Origin: Piezodorus guildinii
Lineage: Eukaryota; Arthropoda; Insecta; Hemiptera; Pentatomidae
Reading direction: 5' to 3'
NCBI GenBank assembly: GCA_023052935.1
Contig: JAJSOM010000039.1
Span: 1 to 64,000 of the forward strand
DNA: 64,000 nucleotides
Below are positions 1 through 10,924 of the stretch, in pieces (position 1 is the stretch's first letter; every line of letters starts with the position of its first letter). The position numbers were made by a program, and so were the translations under genes. Below the pieces are notes generated by a model. That model did no database searches. It was not told the origin of the DNA and saw nothing but the letters and a program-made list of their open reading frames with translations.

Positions 1-230
1 GGAGCACTTGAAGTTGAGGCTTCCGTCATTTTTTCAGTGGGAGAACCCACTTCACTAAATAAATTTTACTTCTCTTCTTGTTTGCTTGTTCAGCACACAG
101 TTAGGAAGCAAGTTTGTTTGTAAACACTAAATTTTTTCACTTAAAACATAACAAAAATCGGAAAAAACTAGAGAGCAAACTTATCACAGTTATAACCTTC
201 CGCGTCCAAAATGGCGACTCCCAAATTCAA

Positions 231-838
231 GTGGTCTAACTAAAGCGGTTTTCCAAGAAGCAGGGAATATAGAGTTTTGCAAGGAAAAATTGTAAACATG
301 ATACAAAACTGGTATAAGGGCTGGAAGACAGGATTTTATTAGTTTAACTGGAATGTTGTCAGGTCCGTAATCGTTTGTGTGGAATTTAAGGATGGCTGTT
401 AATAATTCGTCATAGGAAATATGGGTGAAGAAGAAACTTTCAGGATTAAAACTGTGGTGTTCAATATCGGTAGTGGATGATGGGTCAGGAGATAAGGATA
501 CGAAATGCTTGTTGAGATCATCTGGTGGGACAGGAATGGAATAGCAATTATTGGATTCTGGAAGAGATAATTTTCGGAGGATTTTCCATTTGGATTTAGG
601 ATCTGGAGCATTGGACAAGGCACTGTGGATATAGAGGGATTTCGCACGTCGCACTGCGTCCTGGGTTCTGTTCCGAAGTTGCTTAAAACTATCGTAGTCA
701 TCTGGAAAGCGAGTGCGGCGGAATTTACGTCTAGCTGCTTCTCTTCTTTTCATCAGATCCTTTAGTTCAGGAGTCAGCCAAGGGGCAGTGGGACGGCGTA
801 AAGTTCGGGTTTGAAGAGGAGCATGGGTGTCAAGTATG

Positions 839-843
<5 letters not shown>
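231..843 (-). pseudogene. CR1/L2-like non-LTR retrotransposon fragment (linker and start of RT)
   Basis: The minus strand encodes the region between endonuclease and reverse transcriptase plus the first RT blocks of a non-LTR retrotransposon. The frame opens before 753 with a typical linker (APWLTPELKDLMKRR), passes a basic stretch (FKQLRNRTQDAVRRAKS), and reaches the RT start motif GPDNIPVKLIKSCLPAL and then FPASWKTALVRPL. Homology stops near 231, and the remaining frame is unrelated sequence. The catalytic YADD/FADD block and the endonuclease are absent, so this is a dead fragment. The wording of the motifs fits the CR1/L2 group better than Jockey. It may belong to the same family as the C-terminal scraps at 48.4 and 50.5 kb, but these do not overlap, so that is inference. 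Confidence 0.75.

Positions 844-846
<3 letters not shown>

Positions 847-899
<53 letters not shown>
847..899. repeat. (TA)n microsatellite
   Basis: Uninterrupted TA dinucleotide run abutting the non-LTR fragment on its left. Confidence 0.95.
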
Positions 900-903
<4 letters not shown>

Positions 904-1021
904 TTATTTATTATTTTTAAAAGAAAATAATTGCCGTATTGAGGGTATGGTGTCGGAAATCTCAAAAGCCAAAAATAAATGCCAATATTAAAGAATTGTT
1001 TTGTTTTTATATTTATTATTA

Positions 1022-1027
<6 letters not shown>

Positions 1028-1062
<35 letters not shown>
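1028..1062. repeat. (TA)n microsatellite
   Basis: TA run within AT-rich sequence, next to a retrotransposon 3' tail. Confidence 0.93.
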
Positions 1063-1064
<2 letters not shown>

Positions 1065-1265
1065 TTTATTTGTATATATCTCAGTTATAGGTTGTTGTTT
1101 GTTTTCTTATTTTGTATATATATATTATATTTTATTTATTTGACTTTATCATTGTATATATTGTGTGAATGGGATCATATATCACTATTACTAATGTTCA
1201 TATAGAAACAAATTGTAATATATCTCAATAAAAAAAAAAAAATAAAAAAAATAAAAATAAAAAAA
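1063..1265 (+). mobile_element. 3' UTR and A-rich tail of a Jockey-like element
   Basis: This stretch reads as a plus-strand 3' end: a T-rich UTR, then an upstream AATATATCTCAATAAA and a long A-rich tail. It is closely similar to the reverse complement of 23935-24165 and more loosely to that of 52096-52330. The last is the 3' tail of a non-LTR element whose RT is intact at 52.5-54.3 kb. Shared landmarks are the motif around GATCATAT...CACTATTACTAATG and the sequence AAACAAATTGTAATAT before the tail. No coding part remains here. Confidence 0.6.
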
Positions 1266-1644
1266 ATATATTAAAGAATATAATATCAGAATCAGACTAG
1301 GAACAACAATTAGTTTTAAAAAGGTTTTTAACACTATTTTCGAGATTACTATTTCATATGTCATTGTCTGTTTTTATCGGAGTGCCCTATGTTTTTGTTG
1401 AATTACTTTATTTTTGAGAAGGAAGTAAGTTACCTTCAATTAGAGTTCTGATACTTATTTTTAATTTATATTTTTGGTGAGAAGAACTTGAATGTTTTAA
1501 GTTGAGGTGACAGCGATATCACATTTAAAAAAACTCATATTTTAAAAGTTAACAGCTGAATTTTTATAGAATAAAACATAGGAGAATGATAAAGTTTTAT
1601 ACAAAATATTTGCATTTTTAATAGACTTAATTTCACTGAACTAC

Positions 1645-1759
1645 CTGCAGCAATGACTGTAAAAATCCCAGCTGGCATTCCCAATCCCAGGTTAACTTCA
1701 CCGTGTTCTTCTATGAAGGCGACAGTTCCCATCACTAAGGAAGATATACCACACACGAT
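1645..1759 (-). CDS. Host gene, internal coding exon (multi-pass membrane protein)
   Basis: A 115-nt exon on the minus strand. The acceptor is a long pyrimidine run ending CCAG, with the exon starting at 1759. The donor is GCTGCAG|GTAGTT, with the exon ending at 1645. It encodes 38 codons plus one base. It starts in phase 0 with the hydrophobic run IVCGISSLVMGTVAFI (most of a membrane helix), continues with an acidic loop (EEHGEVN), and then a small-residue hydrophobic stretch LGLGMPAGIFTVIAA (probable second helix). It joins in frame to the exon at 13593-13703. The phase-1 donor means the protein continues in an exon left of this window. No repeat elsewhere in the window resembles it. I do not recognise the family; a small tetraspan-type protein is a guess from the spacing of the hydrophobic segments. 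Confidence 0.72.
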
Positions 1760-1879
1760 CTGGAAAAAAAAAAAAAAATCAATAAAACCGTTGTAATTGA
1801 AGGAACTGAAGTACACTTTACTTTATTTATGTTTAATATTTCCACTGAATATATTAAGACAAACAAATAAATTCATTTT

Positions 1880-1965
1880 TTACCTTATGATGGCTGTTTG
1901 AACCGAAACGTTGTAAAATGTTAATAAAAGTACTGAATTAACGTGTGCCTCGGAAAGATAGCATT
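1880..1965 (+). repeat. Hammerhead-like motif of a dispersed repeat
   Basis: The stretch contains CTTATGATGGC, a short hairpin arm pair, then AACCGAAACGTTG and an AATAAAAG. The order CTGANGA, hairpin, GAAAC resembles the hammerhead ribozyme core found in Penelope-like retroelements, but here the first box is degenerate (CTTATGA). Similar motifs occur in inverted pairs at 3.1-3.3 kb and 25.9-26.3 kb. It is probably a remnant of such a repeat. Confidence 0.35.
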
Positions 1966-3054
1966 AACTCAAAACTAAAACAATAATATAATTTTAAATC
2001 ACATTGTTTTTTATTTTCGTAGAAACTTTTCTCGACGATTTTAAACATTCTTCGTTGATATTTAATGTAGCCAGATCAGGAGTTTTCCTCATTTGAATTC
2101 ATAGTGCTTCAAGTTTAGGCAGTAAGAGCTTTTGAAAAGAGATTGTAAGAGTTTTTGAATTAATTCCTCCGACGAACTTCTTTAAATCGTAAAATAATTA
2201 GTGGTCTATCTCATTGCAGTTAAAAAAAAAAATCTTGAAATCAAAATATTGGTTTATTTCAGGATAACTCTTAATTTATTTGATACGTACTTTGTAAAAA
2301 AAAAATAAAATAAAATAAATTACGGTTATTTATTAACGGTGATTTGTTCATTATGATCCAAATGTAAAATAAAAAAAAATAATTCAACTCCATTTGTATG
2401 GAAATGGTTTAATAAAAAATAAAGATATTTATTTTTTAATTTAGAGTAAAAAATCTTTGAAGCAACTTAGATTTATTTATCTTGTAACACAAAGGCTTTT
2501 CAACCACTAGGGTTATTTTAGCCCAGAATTAATAATACAAAATACAATCATTTAAGTAAAATACAACTAAAGTCTAGATAATTAACTATAAGAAAAGAAT
2601 AAAATAAATAAACCAATACAAATATTAATAATCAAAAACATGAACATATATATATATATATTTTTTAATGTAAAAAATTGATGTATCTTTTAGATAATTC
2701 ATCAGTTTCGTGCCCGATTCCTGGGTATTTTGTTATTTGGTACTAATGTCAGATTTAAAAACAATGAAATGATAATTATTATTTACGGAATATAAATTAT
2801 GTTATTCCAGAGATGCTTATGGACCAGAAATAACCAGCAAAATAGCCTTTTCAGTGTTTTTCTAATATAAATTTTTTTTTGTAATTTTTTTTTTAAGATC
2901 AGCGGAATCGGTAGAAACGTCACCTAAAATTAAATACATCGAACGTTCAGTATTCAACCATTGTACTACAGTTCAAATTATTATTTGATTATTTATTATT
3001 ATGAAATATTATTTAATATATCATGAAGTGACAATGGTTGACTGTGCGTATATA
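1966..3054. other. AT-rich sequence without recognised genes
   Basis: I see only homopolymer-rich AT sequence with a short TA run near 2648-2662. It lies inside the 11.8 kb intron's left flank or next intron of the host gene. No reading frame has recognisable protein motifs. Confidence 0.6.
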
Positions 3055-3329
3055 TGAGAGAAGTTGGTTCAAAGTGCAGTCAATTTAACTCACAATTAAG
3101 AGTAAACTTAATTTATTGGTGCCGACGTTTCGGCCTAAATTATAGGCCTTCTTCAGGGTGGTTGTGTGAGCTGAGTGTGACTGAAGTGGTTGTGTGGCTG
3201 ACGCCTTCTCAGCTCACACAACCACCCTGAAGAAGGCCTTTAATTTAGGCAGAAACGTCGGCACCAATAAATTAAGTTTCCTCTTTATTGTGTGTTAAAT
3301 TGACTACACCCTGAACCAACTTCTCTCAC
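3055..3329. mobile_element. Foldback/MITE-like inverted repeat with hammerhead-like cores
   Basis: Two arms of about 120 bp (3055-3175 and 3208-3329) are near-perfect reverse complements around a spacer of about 32 bp. Each arm, read outward, carries CCCTGAAGAAGGCC, a self-complementary TATAATTTA loop region, GGCCGAAACGTCGGC (one change in the right arm), then CACCAATAAATTAAG. The order CTGAAGA, hairpin, GAAAC matches the general layout of a hammerhead core (CUGANGA...GAAA), with one extra base before the hairpin. Inverted paired copies recall the terminal repeats of Penelope-like elements. No coding sequence lies between the arms. Confidence 0.65.
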
Positions 3330-5006
3330 ACTTATCTAATATAGTTCAATGAAATGCTCAAGTGAATTGGCTTACGCTAAATAACAGTTAACTTCCTGAG
3401 GAAATTGATCTAAACCCAATTACCAGGAGTCACCTATCCACCAATATGTCTGTTTGTATTCGAATCTAGTAATTACAGTCAAATACAATACAGTTAACAT
3501 AACACTCAGAGCTGTACAGGAACACAACAACTCACTCAATCAACCATGATTTTTTTTTTCGAACCCAGTTTTAACCAAATCGTTATTAAGATTTGTTGCA
3601 AGACCGTTTCCACTTGTCTAATCTTCAGTTTCCTTTATCTTTGTTGGAGATTTATAGGTTTTCTTTCTTCCGAAAATACTTTGGCTATATTTTAAAACTT
3701 TTCCAGAGAAGTTTTGACTTTATTACCGACTTCCATAGAACTTTTCTATATTAGATTGTCTTCCGATTCTCATTTAATAGCATCGGAAAACCGTAAAAAC
3801 TAAGACAGCAGATTGTGCTTGATCATTCGAGGTTTTATGACAGAATATCCCGTTTCTCATCATGATTTCGCTGATAAGAGAAGCCTGAAATGATGAAGAA
3901 GGATGACAAAAGACCCCATTTTAAAATGAAACGTTAAGACCCTCAACTTAATTCACGGTGTTCCTGATCTTCGAAAATGAAAATGAGAGAGAAAATAAAT
4001 AGATAAATCAAAAACATGTGGACATTCTCCTCACAGATATACGGTATTGAAAAAAAAGACTATTACAAAAGCTTTAAATGCAAAATAACATGACTCACAA
4101 CTAATACATTAATGTTATGAACATAAATGTTGTATTTATTACCTAATCAACAAGTTGTTAGGTTTATTAGGTCTGTTTATTACCTGGTTTTTTACATAAC
4201 TTGTAGACAAATAAATTGCAAATTGTCTAGTATCATTTTTTTGAAAATGTCTAGTATCATGTGGCATCTGGAAATAAAAATAAAATCTATTTAATCACCG
4301 AAACGCATTGTCATTCTACTGTAAAAGAGGCAAATAAATATATGGGTTAAGTAATTCAGATAAACTGAAGGAATATCATTGCCTAAAATCAACTCGTAAT
4401 TTTTGTAAAGCTAACAACTATTTTGAATTTATTTCACCTAAAAAAAAAATATATATACATATTTTTTTATTTTTCCATTCATATATCTTGAAAAGCAAGC
4501 GTTTTGGTTAAACATCACGTTGATAGCACATTCCTTAAAGAATATTTAAAACTTAGCTTTTTTGGCAAGTTTTATGATATGCATTTTTTTTGATTGATTT
4601 GAAAATTTAGACTCCTTGCTTCTATAACTTCAGCTTTTTCATCTAGAATAGAATTGAGATATAAATTTTCTACGACTTGAATCTAGAATCATCAAATGAT
4701 TTTAGTCAATATCAGTAAAGCATTTGTAATATTTTTCATGGAGGGTTATTAACAAAAATTACTAGCTTTATCAGGAATTTCAATGTTTTTTTATTTTTAT
4801 TTCAAATAAAAAACTTAAATAATTATAATAAAGAATATTTTAATTTAAAAAAAAATATCAATTGAATCAGAAAATGGAATAGCTTTCATTTTCTTTTTTA
4901 TGTGGTCCTTCCAAATTAAAAACTTAGTATGTATCATTGAAAAACTAATTTAAATGGTATTAATATAAATTAAAACTACATTATATAAATTATGTTATAA
5001 AAATAT

Positions 5007-5045
<39 letters not shown>

Positions 5046-6437
5046 GGTCGCTTAAAAATCAGAAAATAAAATTTCCCTGGATGAAGTGTTCTAACAATGC
5101 ATTTTATTTACACTTAGATTGTACATAGGGAATTTGAAAAATAATATCGAAGAGGCATTTTCCCCCTACATTTTTCAGATTATATTTAATAATAAACTCT
5201 TTTATAATAGATTTCATAATTTATATAGACATACAAACTGAGTTATCAGGGATATGATTACAACCGACATATCCATAACCCAAGGAGGACATTAAAAGGT
5301 GCTGGATGAGTGATGTCTAGTCTTAATTAATAAACGACCACGTCAGGCAAGGCATCCTTCCTTAAACTTGCATGTCAGCGTTTTCTTTTGCATATTTGAT
5401 GATTATTCTTTTATTATGGATAGGCGCAAATTAATATATAAAGAGATAAAATAAATATCCTTTACTGATTTTCATTGATTATTACATCGAGCTGTAAAAA
5501 TTTATAAAAAAATTAAATTCGATGAAGATGTTAAAATCTGAGGCATATACCTGCAAGCTTTTAAAAACCTCTCAGTTTTCTAGGTCAATAAATGTTTTGC
5601 AAGTTTAAAAATTTTGGAAAAATAAAAATTCAAATGAAGTTTTATTTCAAATATTTGTTATACAAGTCCTTTCTGAATTTAATATTTTAGATACACACTA
5701 CTTAGATATGATCTGTAAAAAAATTGAAATTGATACACGGAGATTCTAAGAATTTTGTCCTAATAATTGGAAACAACTATATATAATGGCGCAATATGAT
5801 ACTGCAATGCTTTATCAATATAGGATTGTCTAGGTAACCGACCTCTGTTTGCTAACTGACTGCAGCTAGTATGGGTGGTTTAAATGGTGTATGTGAGGGG
5901 TGGATGGTGTTTATGGGATATGGATATTATTTATAGGTAAAACAGCTTACATAAATGAATATCATATTTCTCAGATGATAAAAAAAACAAAAAAAAAACT
6001 CTAAATTTAGGCCACTAATTCATTTAACCTACAAAGAATTATAATATTTAGGGAGGTTTAGAACTTTTGACAGGGAGTATGGATCATCCACTATGATATA
6101 CAACCTCAGCAAAGTACACAAAGTAAACTAATTTCCTTGGGTTAGAACTTTGTCACATCGGCTCTTCACCAAAGATTGCAGAAAGGTTTTCTCGGATATA
6201 AGACGTAAACAAAAGTACTATAAATTTATTTAAAACAAAAATGTCAGTTACAGAATTGCCTACCAACGATACAGTGACTTTAGTTTGCCGCTCATGCTTT
6301 TAAGTTGTGCAAATCATTCCAATTTTTCAAATAGAAATAATCATTTTTCCCTTACAAAGTTGAACAAATATTGTTTTTAAACATCTTTTAGATTGAACTG
6401 AATAATTTATTCTGAAATGAATAAAAGAATAAATTTT
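3330..6437. other. AT-rich sequence, no recognised gene
   Basis: About 3.1 kb of AT-rich DNA inside the host-gene intron. It includes a T30 homopolymer (5011-5040), which could be the tail of a lost minus-strand retroelement, but no motif next to it supports that. No conserved protein segment was seen in any frame. Confidence 0.55.
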
Positions 6438-6439
6438 GT

Positions 6440-6444
6440 TAATA

Positions 6445-6466
<22 letters not shown>
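6440..6466. repeat. (TA)n microsatellite at a retroelement 3' end
   Basis: TA run directly following, on the minus strand, the A-rich tail of the non-LTR fragment at 6467-6885. It may have grown from that tail. Confidence 0.85.
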
Positions 6467-6475
<9 letters not shown>

Positions 6476-6885
6476 TATTGAAATTCACAACTGTATTAGT
6501 AAACATATCAAGTAAATTAGCTGATAATATATGCAGATAATAAACATGAAAAAACATGAAGAGAATATGCCCATTGGCAGCACTCCACTAGGTAATCTAA
6601 ACTAGAAGGTCTCGGGGCCATTTTATTTTCAGACGTCTGGAAGGATTGTCAGGAATGGAAGAGGAAGCAAGGATTGAAACTAGTGGGTTAATGTGGGAGT
6701 GGAGTTTGTCATGGAAGGATTGATACCTCGTTCGGGCCAAATCAACAACATATGGTCTTTATAGATGAGTTTGTTGGTGACAAAGTAAGGAACGTTGAGG
6801 ATTTTTTGGATGATTTTGCATTGTAAGGATTGAATACGTGAAGAATTCGATGGTTTAGTAAAGCCCCAAAGCTTAACTCCGGCAA
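6467..6885 (-). pseudogene. Jockey-like non-LTR fragment (RT C-terminus and 3' UTR)
   Basis: Minus-strand coding remnant of the post-RT C-terminal region, with GVKLWGFTKPSNSSRIQSLQ, KIIQKILNVPYFVTNKLIYKD and a frameshifted continuation. The same segments occur at 55.2-55.4 kb (GSTKPSNSSRLQSLQ, KILNAPYFVTTKLIHNDLNIP). The 3' UTR also matches that copy, including the GGGCAT...TTCATG stretch and the sequence just before the A tail. The piece is severely 5' truncated and contains frame breaks. It belongs to the same family as 49221-49640 and 54542-55589. Confidence 0.85.
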
Positions 6886-7275
6886 ATATTAAAAAAAAAA
6901 AATTTTCATCCATTGAGATATCAACATACATGCACTAAGGTGACAATTATAATAAGTTTTCTTGACCTAATGTTTTATGTTTTATTATAGGTCTAATAAC
7001 ATACCATCCAATATGGCTAATTTTTTTTTGTGTAACAAAACAAGAAATAAAATCGAATAACACTTAACATTTTTGTTATTATCTTTTTATTTTTTTTCCT
7101 CTCAGATAACTGGAACTTTATCTACCTCCCAGTCAAACAGTCAAAGGAAAATACGTATGTTTACTTATTTAAAAGATATCCACCAGAACTCTGCTAAATT
7201 TAGATTCCTCACGTCTTAACAATGCTCTTTCGTGATAGCTATTATTATTTGATTTTATTTTTTCATTTTATTAGA

Positions 7276-7277
<2 letters not shown>

Positions 7278-7321
<44 letters not shown>
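7278..7321. repeat. (TA)n microsatellite
   Basis: Pure TA run followed by a T run. Confidence 0.93.
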
Positions 7322-7329
<8 letters not shown>

Positions 7330-7849
7330 TCATTTTCACAAAATTTATTAGTAAATTGCTTTCTTTCAGGAAGTGAGGAAGATAATAATTATGAGTAGCT
7401 TTTTGTCCTTATGACTAAAACAAACTTAATAACAGCACAAATAAAAAGTGCGCTCATAACTTTTGACCTGAAAAAATAATAAGATTAATGTCAGTGTGAA
7501 ATAATAAAGACTAAATTTATAGAAAAAATGATAGATTCATATTACTCGCAGCGCCCCGAGTAGTTTGTTCTCAGAATAATTTTAAATTTATTTAATTCTT
7601 CTAGCCATTCTTTAAATAATTGTTCACTTAAAAAATAAATATGCACTTGCAGGGAAGATAAAAAAGAATGAGCTCCCACCTCAGCATTTTATTTCCCCAC
7701 CGTTGGGAATGGTTCTGTCAAAGAATGAAATATGTTGCCCCAATATGTATTGACCTCGAATGGCTTCGTTCTCTGAGCTCACATTGCTATGATCTTCTGG
7801 AACTGAATTAAAATCAGCTAAATTTGTTGAAACTGTAGCTAAGTGTGAA

Positions 7850-7850
7850 A

Positions 7851-7930
<80 letters not shown>
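7850..7930. repeat. Long (TA)n microsatellite
   Basis: About 80 bp of TA repeats, the longest such tract in the window. Confidence 0.95.
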
Positions 7931-7932
<2 letters not shown>

Positions 7933-7984
7933 CTAAATATAATGGTAGTAGAAGGTATGTTAATTTCTAATTTCTAATTCTTAA

Positions 7985-8935
7985 TTTCTACCTCATTGGA
8001 TAGCTCAATAGTTAAAAAAATCTGGTGCGCGCAACACACGACTTTCACTTACCTCCGTTGTTAAAATCAATATAAGAATTTTTAAATATATTTAAAAATA
8101 CAAATAAATTGTTAAAGAATTAATTATTTTGAATTTCAATAAAAACATTTGGTTTAATAAATAATCTATTGTATTTTTATCTACAACAATCGGTTAGTTT
8201 TATTGGATTTTCATCACTCTCCATCAACCTTTAAAATCCCGTGTATTAGATAATATTTTTTCTTAAATCTTTAGCTATCCAGCGGTATATTATCCATCAA
8301 CAAGATATTCTTGTGTCCAATAACACAAAAATTGCATAAGAAAATATCATTGCATTTTTCTCTTTTAGCTGTTGATCAAAGTCGCTCAACTTGCATATTT
8401 ACCCGTTATTTTTCAATGCTAAAGTTGATGTTTCAATTTTTTTTTTAATCTACAAAATTAAAGGTACCTAAGAGGAAGAAAATTAAAAATATCGGCATTT
8501 AAGCCCCATCAGGCTATTTCAATCAGAATAAAACCTACATGATGCAAAAGCACATTACATTTTACATCGACATAGCGAGTTTAATTAAAATCGTTAGAGG
8601 CGTTTTTGAGAAAAATGTAAAAAGGTACAAAATGCATGGTATAAAGTGGTTCTTATGGTAAACTGATTTAGATGAAAAAGATTTTCTAACATCTCGGGCG
8701 GATAGTTGTCTTAAATATGAAATTTCAGTTTCATAGGACTTTCCATTTACGCACGGGAGTTACCACACATACACACACACATATACACACAGACACACAC
8801 AGACTTTTTTGCGGGACTTGGACATTTAGACTCAGGGGACCCTGAAACGTATATTTCCGTTGAAAACTAGAATTCGAAAATTTTCACGATCGCAATACTT
8901 TCCCTTACTATATATAGGTAAGTGAAAGTAAAAAT
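7985..8935 (-). repeat. Unclassified dispersed repeat (family R1), copy 1
   Basis: This segment is homologous, in reverse complement, to 38130-38700 and to 46655-47830. Shared landmarks are the GTAAGTGAAAGTC...GTGTTGCG end (8024-8055), a TACAAAATTAAAGGTA block, a GGCT..AATAGC...CATGTAGG block, and the AAAGTATTGCGATCGTGAAAATT block near 8885-8915. Inverted ACTTTCACTTACC motifs sit at both sides (about 8040 and 8920). A CA-rich stretch lies at 8766-8805. No coding capacity was seen. It behaves like a non-autonomous element, but its true ends are not fixed. Confidence 0.6.
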
Positions 8936-9407
8936 TTTTTTTTTTAAATGAAGCGCAGAACGAGTTAATACACAAAAAGTAATTTCAAATGCCTAGAGAC
9001 GATCTGTGTATATTATTGCATTCCCACTAAAGAAGAATATCCCATACTCATGAAGTAATATAGAGATATTTGCTTTTCGGCACGCTGAGGTTTATAGAAT
9101 TTCGGTGACTATGTTTTCTAATATGTGGAGTTACCATTATGAAAACAATAGAGTAGTAAAAAAAATAATCGTTTAGTCAACTTCAGTTTTCTTTTTAAAA
9201 ATTGACAGAGGATTACATGAGATTATTATGAAGTTTCTTTCGTAGCCTATTAAACCGCGAAGACATATATCCTCAGTATCGTTTATTTTCATACGGATAT
9301 TTTAAAAATATTTAAAACATTGTAATTAATAATAAAAAGCTTCTAATGAATTTTTTTTGTCTGTCTAAAAATCACTACAATCCGTCTTAAACAAAAAAAT
9401 AAAAGTA

Positions 9408-9594
9408 TTATACTCACTACTTCTTCTTTCAGACGTTCAAAATTAAAACTTAAACAAGTATTTACTAAAACCCATATGCATTTATGCGTCACACTGGACT
9501 ACCAAAAAGACAAACATACGCAATTATTTAAAATTTTCAATGCAAAAGTTTAGAACTATAACAATTTCTGGATGATACGTCAGCAACATTAATT
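9408..9594 (+). pseudogene. Jockey-like C-terminal fragment, left part (split by foldback)
   Basis: Plus-strand remnant aligning with 55875-56030, through landmarks TACTCACTACTT, AGACGTTCAAAAT, TACTAAAACCCAT, TTAGAACTATAACAA and GCAACATTA. It corresponds to the post-RT region of a Jockey-like element with no open frame left. It is interrupted at 9595 by the foldback element and resumes at 12548. Comparison with the uninterrupted copy at 55.9-56.3 kb defines the insertion point. Confidence 0.75.
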
Positions 9595-9597
9595 TAT

Positions 9598-9775
9598 AGC
9601 ATTTCCAAGTCAAATTCAACCTTTTCCAAGTCAAATTCAACCTTTTCCAAGTCAAATTCAACCTTTTCCAAGTCAAATTCAACCTTTTCCAAGTCAAATT
9701 CAACCTTTTCCAAGTCAAATTCAACCTTTTCCAAGTCAAATTCAACCTTTTCCATTTCAAATTCAACCTTTTTCG
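9598..9775. repeat. 21-bp minisatellite, left outer tier of FB1
   Basis: Seven near-perfect 21-bp units (CCAAGTCAAATTCAACCTTTT), with an innermost variant unit containing CCATTTCAAATTC. Because 21 is a multiple of 3, several frames stay open and would read as a seven-residue repeat (KVEFDLE on the minus strand). That is a property of the repeat length and not evidence of a gene. Confidence 0.95.
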
Positions 9776-10019
9776 ATTTCAATAAAATAATAAAAATCAA
9801 ACTAACATGATTTTATGTTTTTATGGTTATTTTAATTACACATTATGTTTTTAACCCTTGTGGCTTGTTAAATGTTCCCAGGGGCCCTTTTACATATAAT
9901 TAGTCACGATTATAATAATAAGTATAACCGATACATTAATTTTTAGACATTTTCGATACAAGATCTGGTAGTCGGATTAGCGGGGTTCGTTTTATTTTAG
10001 TTTTATAATCGCGGACGAA

Positions 10020-10690
10020 AATATTATCAATAGAAGTTTATTTTAACTTTTTCGTATTTATTGGATAGTAGGCTCAGTAGATGCGTTCCCAAAGGTTCAT
10101 TACCGATTACACTATTAATTTTAATCGCGCTCGCTCAAATATAGGTTTATTATAACATTTTCGTATTTATTGGATACAAGGCTCAGTAGCTCCGTTCCCA
10201 AAGGTTCGTTACCGATTACACTATTAATTTTAATCACGCTCGCTCAAATATTGGTTTATTATAACTTTTTTGTATTTATTGGATACGAGGCTAAGTAGCT
10301 CCGTTCCCAAAGGTTCGTTACCGATTACACTATTAATTTTAATCGCGCTCGCTCAAATATGGGTTTATTATAACTTTTTCGTATTTATTGGATACAAGGC
10401 TCAGTAGCTCCGTTCCCAAAGGTTCGTTACCGATTACACTATTAATTTTAATCGCGCTCGCTCAAATATGGGTTTATTATAACTTTTTCGTATTTATTGG
10501 ATACGAGGCTAAGTAGCTCCGTTCCCAAAGGTTCGTTACCGATTACACTATTAATTTTAATCGCGCTCGCTCAAATATGGGTTTATTATAACTTTTTCGT
10601 ATTTATTGGATACGAGGCTAAGTAGCTCCGTTCCCAAAGGTTCGTTACCGATCATACTGTTAATTTTTAACGCTTTATTATAACTTCGTG
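10020..10690. repeat. 109-bp tandem array, left inner tier of FB1
   Basis: About six units with a constant 109-bp spacing, measured at CGCTCAAA (10132, 10241, 10350, 10459, 10568). Units carry GGTTTATTATAAC, CGTATTTATTGGATA, GCTCCGTTCCCAAAGG and ATCGCGCTCGCTC. They are nearly identical to each other except at the edges, which suggests recent homogenisation. Confidence 0.95.
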
Positions 10691-10924
10691 TTCCTTTTCT
10701 ATGCTAATTTCTGTATTTGTGTTTTTGGGGGGGTTTTGTTAGTGAATGTGTTAATGTTTTTTTAGTCAGTTGGTCTAATGTATGTTTATTTCGTGTTTTT
10801 TGTAAATTTTATCTCTTACCGCTAATCCTTTATATCAGGATAGTAAGTTATATTTTTGGTTAATATTTTGGAGTTTGATAATAATCAGCTAAATAGAACG
10901 ATTTTATACGTCCATTTTTATTCG
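10691..10924. other. Central spacer of FB1
   Basis: About 230 bp between the two inverted arrays. It is T-rich on the plus strand and includes a G7 run. No reading frame of note and no transposase motif. It is the only non-palindromic part of the element. Confidence 0.7.

Noticed and set aside
939..1205. Open frame of 88 codons rich in I, Y and L
   Set aside because: It is a translation of TA microsatellite and retroelement 3' UTR with no protein-like composition.
9524..9800. Open frames with KVEFDLE or RLNLTWK repeats as a coiled-coil protein gene
   Set aside because: They are produced by the 21-bp minisatellite of the foldback arms. Several frames and both arms are open for the same trivial reason.
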